Positions 43,597 through 54,570 of a stretch of 64,000 bases of DNA are shown here, one piece after another. The DNA is taken from positions 11,045,081 to 11,109,080 of the forward strand of contig CM064552.1 in assembly GCA_032716605.1 (NCBI GenBank), given 5' to 3'. How positions within the stretch are numbered: the first letter of the stretch is position 1; each line of letters begins with the position of its first letter. The position numbers were made by a program, and so were the translations under genes. A model generated the notes under the pieces. The model was not told the DNA's origin and did no database searches. It saw only the letters and a list, made by a program, of their open reading frames with translations. The stretch comes from Paralithodes platypus (lineage: Eukaryota; Arthropoda; Malacostraca; Decapoda; Lithodidae).

Positions 43597-43848
43597 ATGT
43601 AGCGCCAGCGAACTTGACAATAATCTTGATCCCTTAACTTTTTATAACTCGAAATGAATGAAAGCAATAGGGGTGACGTTTCTATCATTTAGGAAAGTCC
43701 ACCAGGAAATAGGTGTGGATATTTACAGCCAGTTTGCTCTAGACCCCAGGACCTACACACTGTGGGTCCTGCTAGACCCTTTTGAGTTACAAAGAGGTCA
43801 GGGATCAAGATTATTGTCAAGTTCGTTGGCGCTACCTACAGCACACTA
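43597..43848. mobile_element. TIR element with AGCGCCAGCGAACTTGAC ends
   Basis: TGTAGCGCCAGCGAACTTGA with AATAATCTTGATCCCT at the left is inverted at the right (AGGGATCAAGATTATTGTCA, TTCGTTGGCGCTACCTACA). The centre shares ATTTACAGCCAGTTTGCTCT with the element at 50461-50672. About 250 bp, no ORF. Confidence 0.8.
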
Positions 43849-43912
43849 AAGTTACCTACACTAATGTATGCTTGTGTGAATCCGCCTTTACCTCACACAT
43901 TCTCAATACCCT

Positions 43913-44127
43913 TTAACCCATTTAGTACCGGTGACGTCCTTTTCATTATATTGTGGCAACTATTAGACGGTTTTATTCAGCTTAGGAAGGATTTCTACCC
44001 GTTAAAAGATTACAGACAATCTCAATTAATCCTTTTAGCTACCGTATACCCTTTCTAAGCTTCATAAAATTGTTTGAATGTAGCTGAAATAAAATACAAA
44101 GTACATGGCTGGTAGAGAAGGGGTTAA
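43913..44127. mobile_element. Family A TTAA element, joined to R2 by a shared TTAA
   Basis: TTAACCCATTTAGTACCGGT to CATGGCTGGTAGAGAAGGGG then TTAA. Its right TTAA (44124-44127) is also the left TTAA of the following R2 element. Confidence 0.85.
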
Positions 44128-44478
44128 GGGGGATGACCTGCTTTTGTTATCTCCTTTTCTCTGGCTTGTATCCATTCGGCCCCATTCGGCCTACTGCTTA
44201 AGACGTTTATCCTCATCCAGGTGTTGATTTCTTCCTGGCAAGCGATAGGGAGCCAGCATTGTATGAAGAAATCCGGCTTCGCCTGAGACATTTTCTAGCG
44301 AAAAATTTACAATTTCAGCTTGCTATCAAATTTTTTTAAAAACATATGCTGGCTCACTACAGCTCGCCAGGAAAAACAATTGACACTTCTTAGAACAGTA
44401 GGCTGAATGGGGCCGAATGGATACAACCCAGACAGAGAGGGAGAGAGCGTGACAAACAATCGAGGTGGGCCCCCTTAA
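44124..44478. mobile_element. Family R2 foldback element, full length
   Basis: TTAAGGGGGATGACCTGCTT at the left, GAGGTGGGCCCCCTTAA at the right. Inverted arms carry GGCTTGTATCCATTCGGCCC and its inverse. The middle has CCTGGCAAGCGATAGGGAGC and CTCACTACAGCTCGCCAGG in opposite orientation, and CGAAAAATTTACAATTT. R2 looks like a foldback form of modules also present in R1. It ends 30 bp before the first Ig exon. Confidence 0.8.
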
Positions 44479-44507
44479 TAACTAACACTACTAATGCCCT
44501 CTGACAG

Positions 44508-44719
44508 CCAGCTCAAGTGCCGGGGTCCAAGTAACGGTGCCTAGGGTTGGCTACGTAGGGAGTGACGCTCTTCTACACTGTACCTTCCCCTGGACCAGCC
44601 TCCCGGAGCCCCCCTACTCCGTCAACTGGTGGCGAGGCAACGACCACTTCTACCAGTACGTCCCTAGGAGCAAATTAGTCCCCAGGATGGCCTTCAACTC
44701 TTCGGGGATTCATGTGGAT
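44508..44719 (+). CDS. beat-like Ig gene, first visible exon (V-type Ig, first half)
   Basis: Acceptor CTCTGACAG before 44508, donor GAT|GTAAGT at 44720. It encodes SSAGVQVTVPRVGYVGSDAL, then LLHCTFPWTSLPEPPYSVNW, then WRGNDHFYQYVPR and MAFNSSGIHVD. The first Ig Cys and the Trp are present. The YSVxWW...FYQYVPR pattern is the signature of beaten-path (Beat) family proteins, which are arthropod Ig adhesion or guidance factors that bind Side-type receptors. The exon starts with two bases of a split codon, so at least one upstream exon with the signal peptide is missing; I could not find it. Five N-glycosylation sequons occur across the gene. Confidence 0.8.
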
Positions 44720-44769
44720 GTAAGTCGGTAGGGATTGATTTGGCTGGTATTTGGATGAGTGCTACTGTA

Positions 44770-44915
44770 TTGGTGGTGTAATGGTTTAGATGCTTATGTT
44801 CTGGGTGTGGTGTCCCGAGTTCGAATCCCGGGAAGATCATATGCTTTCATTAGTTTATTCAAGTATATTGGGGTTTGTAATTGATGGTTATTTTTAAGAA
44901 CGGGGTGTTACTTAT
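44770..44915 (+). repeat. tRNA-derived SINE, copy 3, in the beat-like gene intron
   Basis: A box GGTGGTGTAATGG, B box GAGTTCGAATCC (the best B box of the three copies), tail ending AAGAACGGGGTGTTACTTAT. It lies in the first visible intron in gene orientation. Confidence 0.85.
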
Positions 44916-45452
44916 AACTATATGCAGTGGTCAGGCCAGGTCAGGTGAAAGTATTGAGGGATAAGACTTTACAACGGCACCTCGTATCTATTTTTCGAAG
45001 AGTGTTGAGAGGGGAGAAGGGGTGTTGGAGAGAGAGGAACCTGTTGGAGTGTCTATGTTGTGTGTGTTATTAGTCTTTAAACGTGGTCGAGGTGTCCCCC
45101 GACTGGGTGCGAGTGTGAGAACGGCTATTGTACGGCATCTAACGCTTCTGAGATTGCTGTATGTGTGTCAGTAGGGAATGATTAAAATTGTATTGGATGA
45201 CTTCGATAGCTGATGAATGAATGGTGATTGAATGAGGTATTGTCTAGTTTTGACGAATGTTTTTCCCTTTTGCTGTCCTGTTTATGTCAAATTCTACTGT
45301 AGGAATTCTGACATTGGCTACTGATTGTGTTAATAACCAAACATATAGTCTATATTATGAAGGTTCGTTTATACAGCTAGAAGGCTTGTATTGATCCACA
45401 AAGGCTGTAATAGTCTAAATCATTATCAATTTGGATATACTTTTATCAACAG

Positions 45453-45585
45453 CCCTTCAACTCCAGCGAATTACAAATACACCTGGTACACCTGACACTC
45501 AACTCGTCTGGGGTCTACACCTGTGAAGTCATCTCGGACGGTAACTTCGAAACGTTTAGAGCTTCAGCCAACATGACTGTTATAG
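45453..45585 (+). CDS. beat-like Ig gene, exon (V-type Ig, second half)
   Basis: Acceptor TTTTATCAACAG, donor ATAG|GTGAGT. Phase 0 in, phase 1 out. Encodes PFNSSELQIHLVHLTLNSSG, then VYTCEVISDGNFETFRASAN, then MTVI. VYTCEV supplies the second Ig Cys, and CEVxxxxxFxTxxA is typical of Beat proteins. It completes the first Ig domain started on the previous exon. Confidence 0.8.
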
Positions 45586-46238
45586 GTGAGTCATGATGAT
45601 GAGTAGGTAACGTTTATAATCTTAATATTATTATTCTGTGTTTATTCCACCTATGACACTCTTATAATATTTGGTGCAACATATTTACAATTCTAAAATT
45701 CGAATATACGTAAAACTATGATCTCACCTACACAAAATAATACTGACCTAAGAACACTGTTTTCCATGAACACAAACTCCTTAAAATGAGTAAGAAAATT
45801 ATTTGATTAGTAGCTAAAATACACTTGATGCATCTTAAAGTATCAAAGTCTTTTATCGATGAACAGTTTACCAAAGAAGGCAGTGGAAAGTAGTGCAACA
45901 GATACCTTCAGCAGAGGACATAGTTATATATGGCTAAAACTGAAGAAGTGTAATAACTAAGTCTACTTGGAAGATAAAGAAGAAGATGGGTCATTTAATC
46001 TTTGAATTTGATACTATTTTATATTCTTTCAACCTTCACTTTGTACTTCAGGGACTTTTATGTCACCTCTGGATTGGTGAGTGGAAAGCGAGCATCCTAC
46101 TTTACCACATTGCTTTTCTATATAGTTTGTAGTGCCTTGACATAAGTGGAAATGTTATAGTTAGAAATACAACACGGGTACTAATCGAGGGAATCCAGAA
46201 TCATAACCGGATCCAATACCGACAGTTAGGATATTGTA

Positions 46239-46609
46239 TTAAGGGGGGATGGGCCGGTTTTCTGGACCACTTTCTCCCTCATGTTTAACCCCATTTTTTA
46301 GATTATAAGACGTTTGGCCCATTAGTTTGGCGATTTTAACACCTTTCGCCCCATTTCGTTGTCAATTTTAAGACCTTTCGTACCATTTAGTTGTCGATTA
46401 TTCCTGGCGAGCGATAGCGAGCCTGAAATTTTAAGAGGAACCGGCCTTTGGCCGGAAAAAATTTCTACCGAAAAATGTACAAATTTATCTTGAAGGGGGT
46501 CTAGGGGGTGTTTTTCTAAGCTTGATGGAGGTCTAGCGAGAACACTAAGGAATATATGAATTAATAGACAAAAAAAAAAAAAAAAAAAAAACGGTCTGCC
46601 TCCCCTTGA
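46239..46609 (+). repeat. Family R1 element in the beat-like gene intron
   Basis: TTAAGGGGGGATGGGCCGGT start, three ~31-bp units, TCCTGGCGAGCGATAGCGAG, GGCCTTTGGCC, CTACCGAAAAATGTACAAA, AGCTTGATGGAGGTCTAGCG, then an A run and ACGGTCTGCCTCCCCTTGAT as the inverted right end. Confidence 0.85.
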
Positions 46610-46978
46610 TTCACGTTGGTCTGGCTGGGTCCTGGTGAGAATTATGAATGACTCGAGTACCTCATTTGTAACCATCAATCGCACGAAGTAAACACAATAT
46701 TTGCTAGTGTTAAGACGCCTATTAGCTGTAATTAAGTAAGGACTGTTTGGCATAGACCGTTGTGCAGTTTGCGTATCAAAGTAAGTTTTCAATGTAGGGT
46801 GTCAAATTTTGGCAATTTTGTTTTAGGACTGGAATCAATATGAGAAGGAATACAAGAAAATATAGATGAAGTTATATTATTTTGGCTAGTTTATCATTTA
46901 AAAGACATAATATGACCTATAAAGTATATATATATATATATGTTTAACTAGTATCTTAAATAATATTTTGTTCTACAG

Positions 46979-47148
46979 ATCCCCCAGACGCGCGGCCCGA
47001 GGGAAGGTACGGACCGGTGATCGAGGTGGCCGGGTGGGTAGGGTCGGGGCCGGTGGAGGTGAGGGCCGGACAGAGACTGGAGGCCGACTGTGTGGCTCGC
47101 GGGACCAACCCTCCTGTTACTTTGGCCTGGTTCATCAATGACACTAGG
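46979..47148 (+). CDS. beat-like Ig gene, exon (second Ig domain, first half)
   Basis: Acceptor TTGTTCTACAG, donor AGG|GTATGT. Phase 1 in, phase 0 out. Encodes DPPDARPEGRYGPVIEVAGW, then VGSGPVEVRAGQRLEADCVA, then RGTNPPVTLAWFINDTR. VRAGQRLEADC and LAWFIND are the Cys and Trp strands of a second, C2-type Ig domain; WxINxxx is typical of Beat proteins. Confidence 0.8.
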
Positions 47149-47770
47149 GTATGTGTTACGCTATATTTAACATATCGATAATATTGAACTCGTTAAATTT
47201 TCTTATTTTTGTTCATGTACAAATATTGCTCTAAAACTAATGGACCCTAAAGGCTTCTGGGATTCTTCAGTTATCAGAATATGGTTCTAGGCTAAGGCTA
47301 GGGATGCAGTCTAACATATGTCCACAAAAGCTAATCTATCGGAATTGGAAACTTCTAACTTCAAGGTCGATCAAGATTGTGTGGGGACACAACAACAGCG
47401 ATGAAATCGTAGGATGAACAGTAATTGTGGATTGACAGACTTTGGTAGAGTGAATATCTGTTTACGTGTTGTAGCCTACAGCCAAAATAGGCGACAACCC
47501 TGAGAATAACGTATTTGAAATTTAGAGTGAGGAAGATGAACTCCACACTTCTACTATGTGAAACAAATATTAATAGTGACGATCTATTATAAGCACATGA
47601 GGACTGCCAGGCAATAATTATACTAATTTTAAAATTATACAGAGTATGAGCAAGGTATTTGACGACCTATTGATTTCTATACAAGAACATGACCACTGAC
47701 TATATCAGCAAGTTCTAATGCCATACCTCCAGCTAGTGTGACAAATCTTATAACCCTATTTGTTTCACAG

Positions 47771-47993
47771 GTTCCCCGTAACTTTGTGCTGCCCTGCCGA
47801 ACATCGAAACTAGAAGACACCTACACCACAACACTGCCACTGGTGCTGTACTCTGATGGCCTGTGGGACGAAGATGGCCGCCTGGTACTACACTGTGCGG
47901 CCACTATACCAGAACTGTTCCACGAGACGGCCGTACTGGAACTACACAACCCCTTGCTGTGGAGGACTAAGATTGCCAGTCTCTCGTCTGCAG
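47771..47993 (+). CDS. beat-like Ig gene, exon (second Ig domain, second half)
   Basis: Acceptor TTTGTTTCACAG, donor GCAG|GTGTGC. Phase 0 in, phase 1 out. Encodes VPRNFVLPCRTSKLEDTYTT, then TLPLVLYSDGLWDEDGRLVL, then HCAATIPELFHETAVLELHN. GRLVLHCAATI supplies the closing Cys of the second Ig domain. The phases of all four internal junctions agree with a single reading frame. Confidence 0.75.
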
Positions 47994-49025
47994 GTGTGCG
48001 CCAGTTTATTCATTCAGTAAAATAGGCTAATACTCTTTATAATCTCGGAAATAGTGTAATCTGTTTAAGGTACAGTTATTATATTATCATTCATTAACTG
48101 TGGAATGAACGAACTCGAAAATGTGGAGGATATAATTATTTCGACACATGGAACAATTAGGTGAAAATAAAAGACAGGGCCACTCTTGATTTCTTGATTT
48201 CTCTTAATGTTGCTGGGTACTCAGAATACACCGTCTGAGTAGCACTAACCAAAAACAGATTTGCAGATGTAGAGTAGAAAAGGACACAAGCTATAAAGCG
48301 AAACGTAGTCATACTAAAGGCCCATCCTCAAATGTGTATCTTACCAGAAACACAGAACTACAGATTTGTCCTGTGTTTTCCTACCACCCAGTTGATCCAT
48401 TTGCAATAATATATCATCCAAAGTCTCGAGTTCGTCCATTCCAAAGGTAATGACAGACAATCTAATAACTGTAGCATAAACATATTATACTTTTCCCGCG
48501 ATATGATCATAAGAAAGTTTGGTATATTTTACTGATTGAATAATTTCCAATTTATAGTTACACTATAATGTATAAATCACTTTAAACAATATACAAAAGA
48601 ACTAAAGCGTTATTTGCGAATTATTTGTTTGTCTTTACTGTGTAAACGTTTCATAAGAATCATCACTAACTGTATTGGTATAGCACTACTGCAGCTTAAA
48701 GCCAGTTAACAAAGAGACCGTTTTTCAGTGGTTAGCCTATTACACATTAAATTTTTAGGTAATGACAAATATCATGCAAACTCATATGCTTTAGGTTTAC
48801 GTTTGCTAGACTTTGAATTTGATCAGGTACAAATTTAAGAATATTATGACATGACGGCATAATACTGTAGTTTCATATATCGACTTACCGTTAGATACAT
48901 CTCTGAGTGTTATGCAGAATTAGTACATCCAGTTTTACAAGTCCTTAAATCAAAGATAAATGATAACAGCAAGTAAATGGGAAATAAAGATCAGCACAGA
49001 CATACTATAATCTGTTCTTCCCCAG

Positions 49026-49753
49026 GCTGCCAAGTGAGGTGTTGCAATTGGATAGTCCTGGCTGCCTTATGTCTCGCAGTTGCACTCTCCAATTCAACAG
49101 CTGTTCTTACCACTTCTACACCAGTTCCTCCCACGTACACAGCTGTGTTCACCAAATCTACGACTGAACATCCCATATATACAGCTGTTTTGACGAAATC
49201 TACAACTGCACTTCCCACATCTACATCGGTTTTCACCACATCTACAGCTGCTCTCACAACTTCCAGAGATGCTTCCACTACCTACAAAGCTATCCTCATC
49301 AAATCTACAGCTGCAACCATCAAACCTACCGCTGCAATCCCAACTTCATCAACTACCCTCATCTCATCTACAGCTACTCTCACTTCATATTCAGCTGCCC
49401 TTGTGATATCTGCAGTTACATTCAAAACAACTAGACCTGTGTTCATCACTTCTAAAGACGTCATCCCCACTTGTACGGACGCCTGCAACTTATCTAAAGC
49501 ATCCCTTGCCTTATATATTCCAATACTCACCACAAAGTCAAGTGCCATCACTACATTAACAGATGTATTCGCCAGATCTATAGATGCCCTACCATTATTT
49601 ACACCTGCGCTCATAACATCTGCAACTGGTCTACCAATGTCAGCACCTGCATCACATCGACAACTACACTCAACACGCCAACAAGAGTTTTATCATCACC
49701 AAACCTGGCACCACCTCCACACTTGTTATATAGTCACCATGTTTCTGACTTAA
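49026..49753 (+). CDS. beat-like Ig gene, last exon: hydrophobic segment and Ser/Thr repeat tail
   Basis: Acceptor CTGTTCTTCCCCAG; two bases complete the Gly codon left open by the previous exon. It starts GCQVRCCNWIVLAALCLAVA, a Cys-rich hydrophobic stretch that could be a membrane segment or GPI signal. It then runs about 225 residues of Ser/Thr/Ala-rich units (TAVLTKSTTALPTST and similar, about 11-14 residues) to a TAA at 49751. The tail is mucin-like. Family members usually end near a C-terminal hydrophobic segment, so the long tail is odd: it may be a lineage-specific extension, the reading of an intronic minisatellite, or an alternative last exon. No clear AATAAA follows within 150 bp. 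Confidence 0.6.
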
Positions 49754-50004
49754 CATTATTGCTGTACACCTGAATCAACACCTGAATTATAGTGCATACT
49801 TCATACAGTAGTTATATTGTATTATAGTTTGTGTATAAACACTGTCGCTGTCATTGTATTTGCGGTGTTTTAGCGTGATTCGAGTACCGGTACACTATTT
49901 CGGAAGAGTAATAATATTAAAATACTATTATTAATATCATAGTTATTATTATCATTAAATCTAATGTTATAAAGAACGAAAGGAATGTGCACAATATATA
50001 GAAG
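49754..50004. other. Presumed 3' flank of the beat-like gene
   Basis: AT-rich; no canonical polyadenylation signal or other feature is clear. Confidence 0.35.
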
Positions 50005-50007
50005 GTT

Positions 50008-50215
50008 GATTGGACAGATGGTATGGTTGACAGGGAGTTGATGGGACAGAAGGATAATTTGACAGGGGGGGGGGGGATTGGGCATATTTGATGATTTAAC
50101 AGGAGGTTGATTGGACAGATTAGATGATTTGACAGGAGGTTGATTGTACAGATTAGATGATTTGACAGGAGGTTGATTGGACAGATTTGATGATTTGACA
50201 GGGGTTTGATTGGAC
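50008..50215. repeat. 33-bp minisatellite
   Basis: About six units built on GATGATTTGACAGGAGGTTG and ATTGGACAGATT. The first unit is interrupted by a poly-G run at 50065-50075. Confidence 0.85.
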
Positions 50216-50354
50216 AGAAATGGTAAGTGACAAGGAATTGAGTTGAAATGATACTGAAGCCATGTTTGTGACTGAGTAATACGTGTGTTTCAATAAAAGG
50301 AGGTTTGTGTTGACAGTATCAACACAATGAATTATATGAGTCAGAGTTAATTAA

Positions 50355-50462
50355 GATAGAGTTTACCCCTTTGATTCTCTAAAAGGCTTATCAAATTGCA
50401 TAACATCGTCTAATGTTATCCAGAATAAAGTACAAATGCGTCCTCGAATGCTGAAAGAGTTA
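50355..50462. mobile_element. Family A TTAA element, right half only
   Basis: GGCTTATCAAATTGCATAAC, ATCGTCTAATGTTATCCAGA, ATAAAGTACAAATGCGTCCT and AATGCTGAAAGAGTTA. The left half is missing. The right end abuts the next TIR element directly. Confidence 0.65.
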
Positions 50463-50672
50463 TAGTCTATTCGCTGTAAGTAGGTGAGAAATCCTGACCT
50501 CTAACCTCAGTAACTAAAACACGACTAGAGCAATCGAGCTAATATTTCTACCATTTGGGAAGGTCAGTCAAGGAATGGATGTAGAAATTTACAGCCAATT
50601 TGCTCTAGCCCTTTTTGAGTTATTGAAGATAGAGGTCATGATTTCTCGCCGACTTACAGCGAATAGACTATA
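50461..50672. mobile_element. TIR element with TATAGTCTATTCGCTGTAAG ends
   Basis: The left TATAGTCTATTCGCTGTAAG with GTGAGAAATCCTGACCTCTA is inverted at the right (TAGAGGTCATGATTTCTCGC, CTTACAGCGAATAGACTATA). 212 bp. A TA target duplication is likely (Tc1/mariner-like behaviour, inferred). Confidence 0.85.
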
Positions 50673-50719
50673 GTGGTGGGGTTGAACTGACATCCTATTC
50701 ACCTGAAGGAGTGCTGTGG

Positions 50720-50932
50720 TTAACCCCTTCTTTACCGGGACCGTCCTTTAAACTTTATTCTGGCTACTATTAGACTATTTTATTCTGTTTTAAAAGGGCC
50801 TCCAGTATTTATTAGGCCTCGAACCATCTCACTTTACCTTTTTCTACCACAGATCCTTCCTAAGCTGCACAAAATAGTTTAAATATGGCCAGAATATAAT
50901 TAAAAAGACGTCGCCGGTACAGAAGGGGTTAA
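50720..50932. mobile_element. Family A TTAA element, full length
   Basis: TTAACCCCTTCTTTACCGGG to CGCCGGTACAGAAGGGGTTA, 213 bp, hairpin arms typical of the family. Confidence 0.9.
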
Positions 50933-50976
50933 GGATAACTTGTGCACATTGGTACCGACGTGAGACTCGGGAGTAT

Positions 50977-51336
50977 TTAAGAGGGAGGTAGTTGGTTTCT
51001 CTCACTCGTGTTTAGTCACATTATCTTTGAGATTTTATGATGTTCGTTTCATTAGTTTGGCGATTTTAAGACCTTTCTCCCCATTTATTTCTCATTGTAA
51101 ACACCTTTCGTTTCATTTAGGTGTCGATTTTTTGCTGGCGAGCGATAGCGAGCCTATAATTCTAGGAAGCATAGGCCTTCGGCCGGGAAAATTTTCTACC
51201 GAAAAATGTAATAATTTATCTTGAAGGGGGGGGGGGGGGTCTAGAGGGCGTTTTTGTTAAAGCTTGATGGAGGTCTAGCGAGGTTACTATATAATTAATA
51301 AATAAACAAATACATATACCAAAAACTATCCCTTAA
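50977..51336 (+). repeat. Family R1 element
   Basis: TTAAGAGGGAGGTAGTTGGT start, ~31-bp units, TGCTGGCGAGCGATAGCGAG, GGCCTTCGGCC, CTACCGAAAAATGTA, GCTTGATGGAGGTCTAGCGA, and ACTATCCCTTAA at the inverted right end. Confidence 0.85.
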
Positions 51337-51386
51337 CGGTGCTGTCGAGGTCCTGAATCCTGAATCATTATGACCCCTCGGAATGC

Positions 51387-51606
51387 TTAACCCTTTGAAG
51401 ATTATGACGCATTTGGAGAGTTTAGTCTGGCTTATCATTAGACCATTTTATACGGTTTAGGAAGTATCTGTGGGAATTGTAATGGTAAAGACTAACTCTA
51501 TTAACCCTCTGTCTTCTTCCATATACCCTACGTAATCTGAAGAAAATCGTATAATACTAACCAGAAAACAAAAACGAAATGCGTAATTGGATCTTGAAAG
51601 GTTTAA
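51387..51606. mobile_element. Family A TTAA element, ACGC-type subfamily, copy 2
   Basis: TTAACCCTTTGAAGATTATG to AATGCGTAATTGGATCTTGA, then AAGGTTTAA. Hairpin arms GAAGTATCTGTGGG and TTCCATATACCCTACG match 12374-12590. Confidence 0.85.
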
Positions 51607-51837
51607 ACGAACACACGAAGGTAATATCAGATAAAGAGTTAACGAGATTCAATTAAGTTCGAGATAGCTTCGAAAATTTATCGACTGGATTTATGACCAC
51701 GACTGTACTTAGAGAAAGACACGCACAGGATAATCAAACATGATCAGTGAAAAAAGGAGATCTGATATTATTTGCTTCAGAATCAACATCCCAATTTACT
51801 GTAGGTCATAATTACGATACTAATGTTATTGTTGTTG

Positions 51838-52213
51838 TTGTTGTTGTTGTTCCCCAGGCTGTCTGACCGAACAGCCCCAATGTCCCGAGCAAGGCTAAGG
51901 CCTTAACCGACCGCCCCCACAGAACCTTCCCTGCTACTACTAAGCCCTGGTGGCCGAAGCCGATCTCAGGCTAGGAGCTGAGGAGGGTGAGGAAACAACC
52001 GGGACACCGAAGCTCCACCCAAGGTCATGTACCCCTCAGCAATTATGAAGGGAAAGTTGAGGGGCAAAGAAAAAATATGACGCTTTGGATCTCAGTCTGC
52101 CAACCTTGAAGTTGGCATTAGGGAGGTCAATCCACGAAAGAGACGCTGCCACTTGAGATCTAGAAAATATATAAGTAAATGGAACAGTCCAGTCAGAGTA
52201 AGCTGTGGGTATG
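51838..52213 (-). mobile_element. 3' end of a Jockey/I-like LINE, copy with a nested retroposon
   Basis: On the minus strand it ends ALGLF/GLFGQ-like coding then GGGGAACAACAACAACAAC. It matches 55175-55545 over its length (for example ACCCCTCAGCAATTATGAAG, GTCAATCCACGAAAGAGACG). The match is broken at 52214-52377 by an inserted element and resumes at 52381. Confidence 0.8.
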
Positions 52214-52328
52214 AAATACGCCTAACAGCCTTATTGGGCTATCCTAGTTGGAATTATGCAAAGCTGGTATATGTCATATTTGTAACATATTATGTGGTAC
52301 CAACATTGTAAAATGCTAACTGAATAAA

Positions 52329-52377
<49 letters not shown>
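52214..52377 (+). mobile_element. CR1-like retroposon tail with (ATT)n, nested in a LINE tail
   Basis: AAATACGCCTAACAGCCTTA, TTGGGCTATCCTAGTTGGAA, then ATGCTAACTGAATAAATATT and about 18 ATT units. The undisrupted tail copy at 55.5 kb shows the exact insertion point; ATG (perhaps TATG) is duplicated on both sides. The ATT tail suggests a CR1/L2-type 3' end. Confidence 0.7.
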
Positions 52378-52379
<2 letters not shown>

Positions 52380-52420
52380 GGCAGAAAATGCTCAACTCTC
52401 ACTCTGATAGACCAGCCCAT

Positions 52421-53300
52421 GACCACACGATACAAATGTTAAAACAGGTGGACATTACAAGGTTTGCACACCTACAAGGCGATCTAAAACTATAATAAGT
52501 TAGCGAACACAAAACACTTCTTACTACGATGATATCCGGAAGAAGAATTAACTCATTTAAAATCGTGTGCATAAACAATTGTTTTTTCGTGAAGATAATT
52601 ATATATTGAAATTATAGATTATACATATTTTAAATAAGTTTTTCATTATATATTTTGTACAAACTATATATATTTAGTGCTTAAAGTAATATAAACAAAA
52701 ATGATAAAATATTTTATTTGAAGTATTTACAGTTTCAATGAATTATAATAGTTAGCCCAATCATATTAGTTTTCTGTACCATATATTATATTCATAGAAA
52801 ATCACCTTTTAATGAGTAACTAAAATACATTTGTTATTGATCCTCTGAACGTTTGCTTGAGGTAAATGGTAATGTACCCCCCTCCCATTATCTCTCTCTC
52901 TCTCTCTCTCTTTCTCAATATTGATGCAAACGTAACCATGGCTTGAAGTAAAAATTTACGAGATTCAAATTAGTATAATTACGTAAAGTACAAACTTGGG
53001 AATGATTTCAGATTTAAACAAGCGCGAGATATCTCAATTTATGCACTATATATATATATATATATATATATAGGCTATATGTCATCAAGCTAGATGATCC
53101 GTTATTGTGATATGTATCTAACCTTGCACAGCTAGGTAAAGTTTGTTGGGTTAGGTTAGGTTAGGTAATTTCTGCTAAAAATGGGTGTTATAGAGTAGCA
53201 TAAATCACATGCAAAACGGTAGGAAAACCCATGATAGGTCTGGAAAGCTCGAACATGTGTTAACAAGATTCTTTACCCAACTTTGTTCTCATATAACTTC
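52421..53300. other. No recognisable gene
   Basis: AT-rich. A short (CT)n at 52892-52914, (AT)n at 53050-53073 and a TTAGG run near 53153 are the only features. Confidence 0.4.
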
Positions 53301-53302
53301 TG

Positions 53303-53306
<4 letters not shown>

Positions 53307-53337
<31 letters not shown>
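53307..53337. repeat. (TG)n, LINE tail on the minus strand
   Basis: About 15 TG units. On the minus strand this is a (CA)n tail directly after a Jockey-type LINE 3' end. Confidence 0.85.
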
Positions 53338-53715
53338 AAGGAGACATTAGGCGAAGCTGCCTGCGACAAGTGTCTCCCCCAAAGCTGAAGGAGTGAGAGA
53401 GATCCAAATTCAATCTATGTACAGACGGAGCTTGAAGCAGTTAAGTCGTAGAATGAAGGAAAGACAGATTGAGGGAGAGAATTCCAAAGATTACTTGTTT
53501 TAGTAGAAGGACTGGGAAAATTGCTTCACTCTTGAGTTAGAGCGTTTGGCAAAATAGGGGTGGGAGTGTGTTGAAAGGCGGATGCCTCCTAGTCTCCATA
53601 AAAAGGGAGGTATACACTGAGAAAGCTCTGAAAAGACACTGCATATTGTAATAGTGGTAGAAGAGTGAGAGATGCAACATTGCGGCGTGTAAAGAGAGAT
53701 TGTAGGGAACTAGTC
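53338..53715 (-). pseudogene. Jockey-type LINE C-terminus and 3' end
   Basis: Broken minus-strand frames give SLFMETRRHPPF-like, PPLFCQTL, SEAIFPVLLLKQ, LNLSFLHSTT and GGDTCRRQLRLMSP, the C-terminal end of the same type of LINE as 9505-11690. Stops are frequent. It ends in a (CA)n tail. Confidence 0.7.
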
Positions 53716-53759
53716 AGACGAAATACTTTTGACTCTTCCCTTTTGAGAAATATATATAT

Positions 53760-54325
53760 ATTGTTCATTTAGTTGATCTTAATGCTCACTTTCTAAATTC
53801 TTATATTATTGCTATATTATTATTGAGCATTCCTGGCAACCAATCTACAAATCATCTTCGTTGTTACATATTTTACTCTCATATGTTGATAAATCACTTC
53901 CATAACCCCACCGAGGTGTGTGCTAAGGTAAAGAAAGAAGCAGACTCAAGGGGGTATAGGAACTCCCCTCCGTAACTGCACATACCACTGCGTATATCGG
54001 CATTCACAGAGAGTAATGTTACGCTTTTATATCAGGAACTAAACAAAATAAAAAAATAAAAAATATAAATATATATATGACAGCGTTTAAAAAAAAACAG
54101 TTTGTGATATGACAGCGTAGCATTACAGTGGTTATGCCGTGGTTATGACTGGTGTTAACTGTAATATTATGATTGCTCTGGTTCCCTGTGGCAGTGTTAT
54201 GGGCGTTTACTGGATCTGAACCCGTGACATTACCACGGTGGAGGTCACATGAAGAACGTGATTTATGGAAGTACAGGTATGTACTAACGGTCAACTATTT
54301 TGTCATAATTATACGATAGTTAACC
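53760..54325. other. No recognisable feature
   Basis: AT-rich, with ATGACAGCGT repeated near 54077 and 54109. Confidence 0.35.
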
Positions 54326-54329
54326 ATAT

Positions 54330-54570
54330 TTGGTCTGAAGGGTGTGTTTTTGGGTCACCCATGTTTCGCTCCATTAGTTTAGAGGTGTTAAGACGTTTCA
54401 CCTTATTAGCTTGGCGATATTAAGACGCTTCACCCTATTCAGGTGTCTAATATTTATTCTGAGCGAGCGATAGCGAGCCTATAACATGGCATAAATTGGC
54501 CTTCAGTCGGAGTGGGTCTGGGTGGGCATTATTTTTAGTTTAAAGGATATCTGACAAGGCGGTTTTGTTA
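54330..54570 (+). repeat. Family R1 repeat, diverged copy
   Basis: GTTAAGACGTTTCACCTTAT, TTGGCGATATTAAGACGCTT, CATTCAGGTGTCTAATATTT, GAGCGAGCGATAGCGAGCCT and GGCCTTCAGTC. The CTACCGAAAAATG block is lost. Confidence 0.75.

Noticed and set aside
49282..49614. Minus-strand frame of 110 codons
   Set aside because: It is the shadow of the Ser/Thr repeat exon of the beat-like gene.
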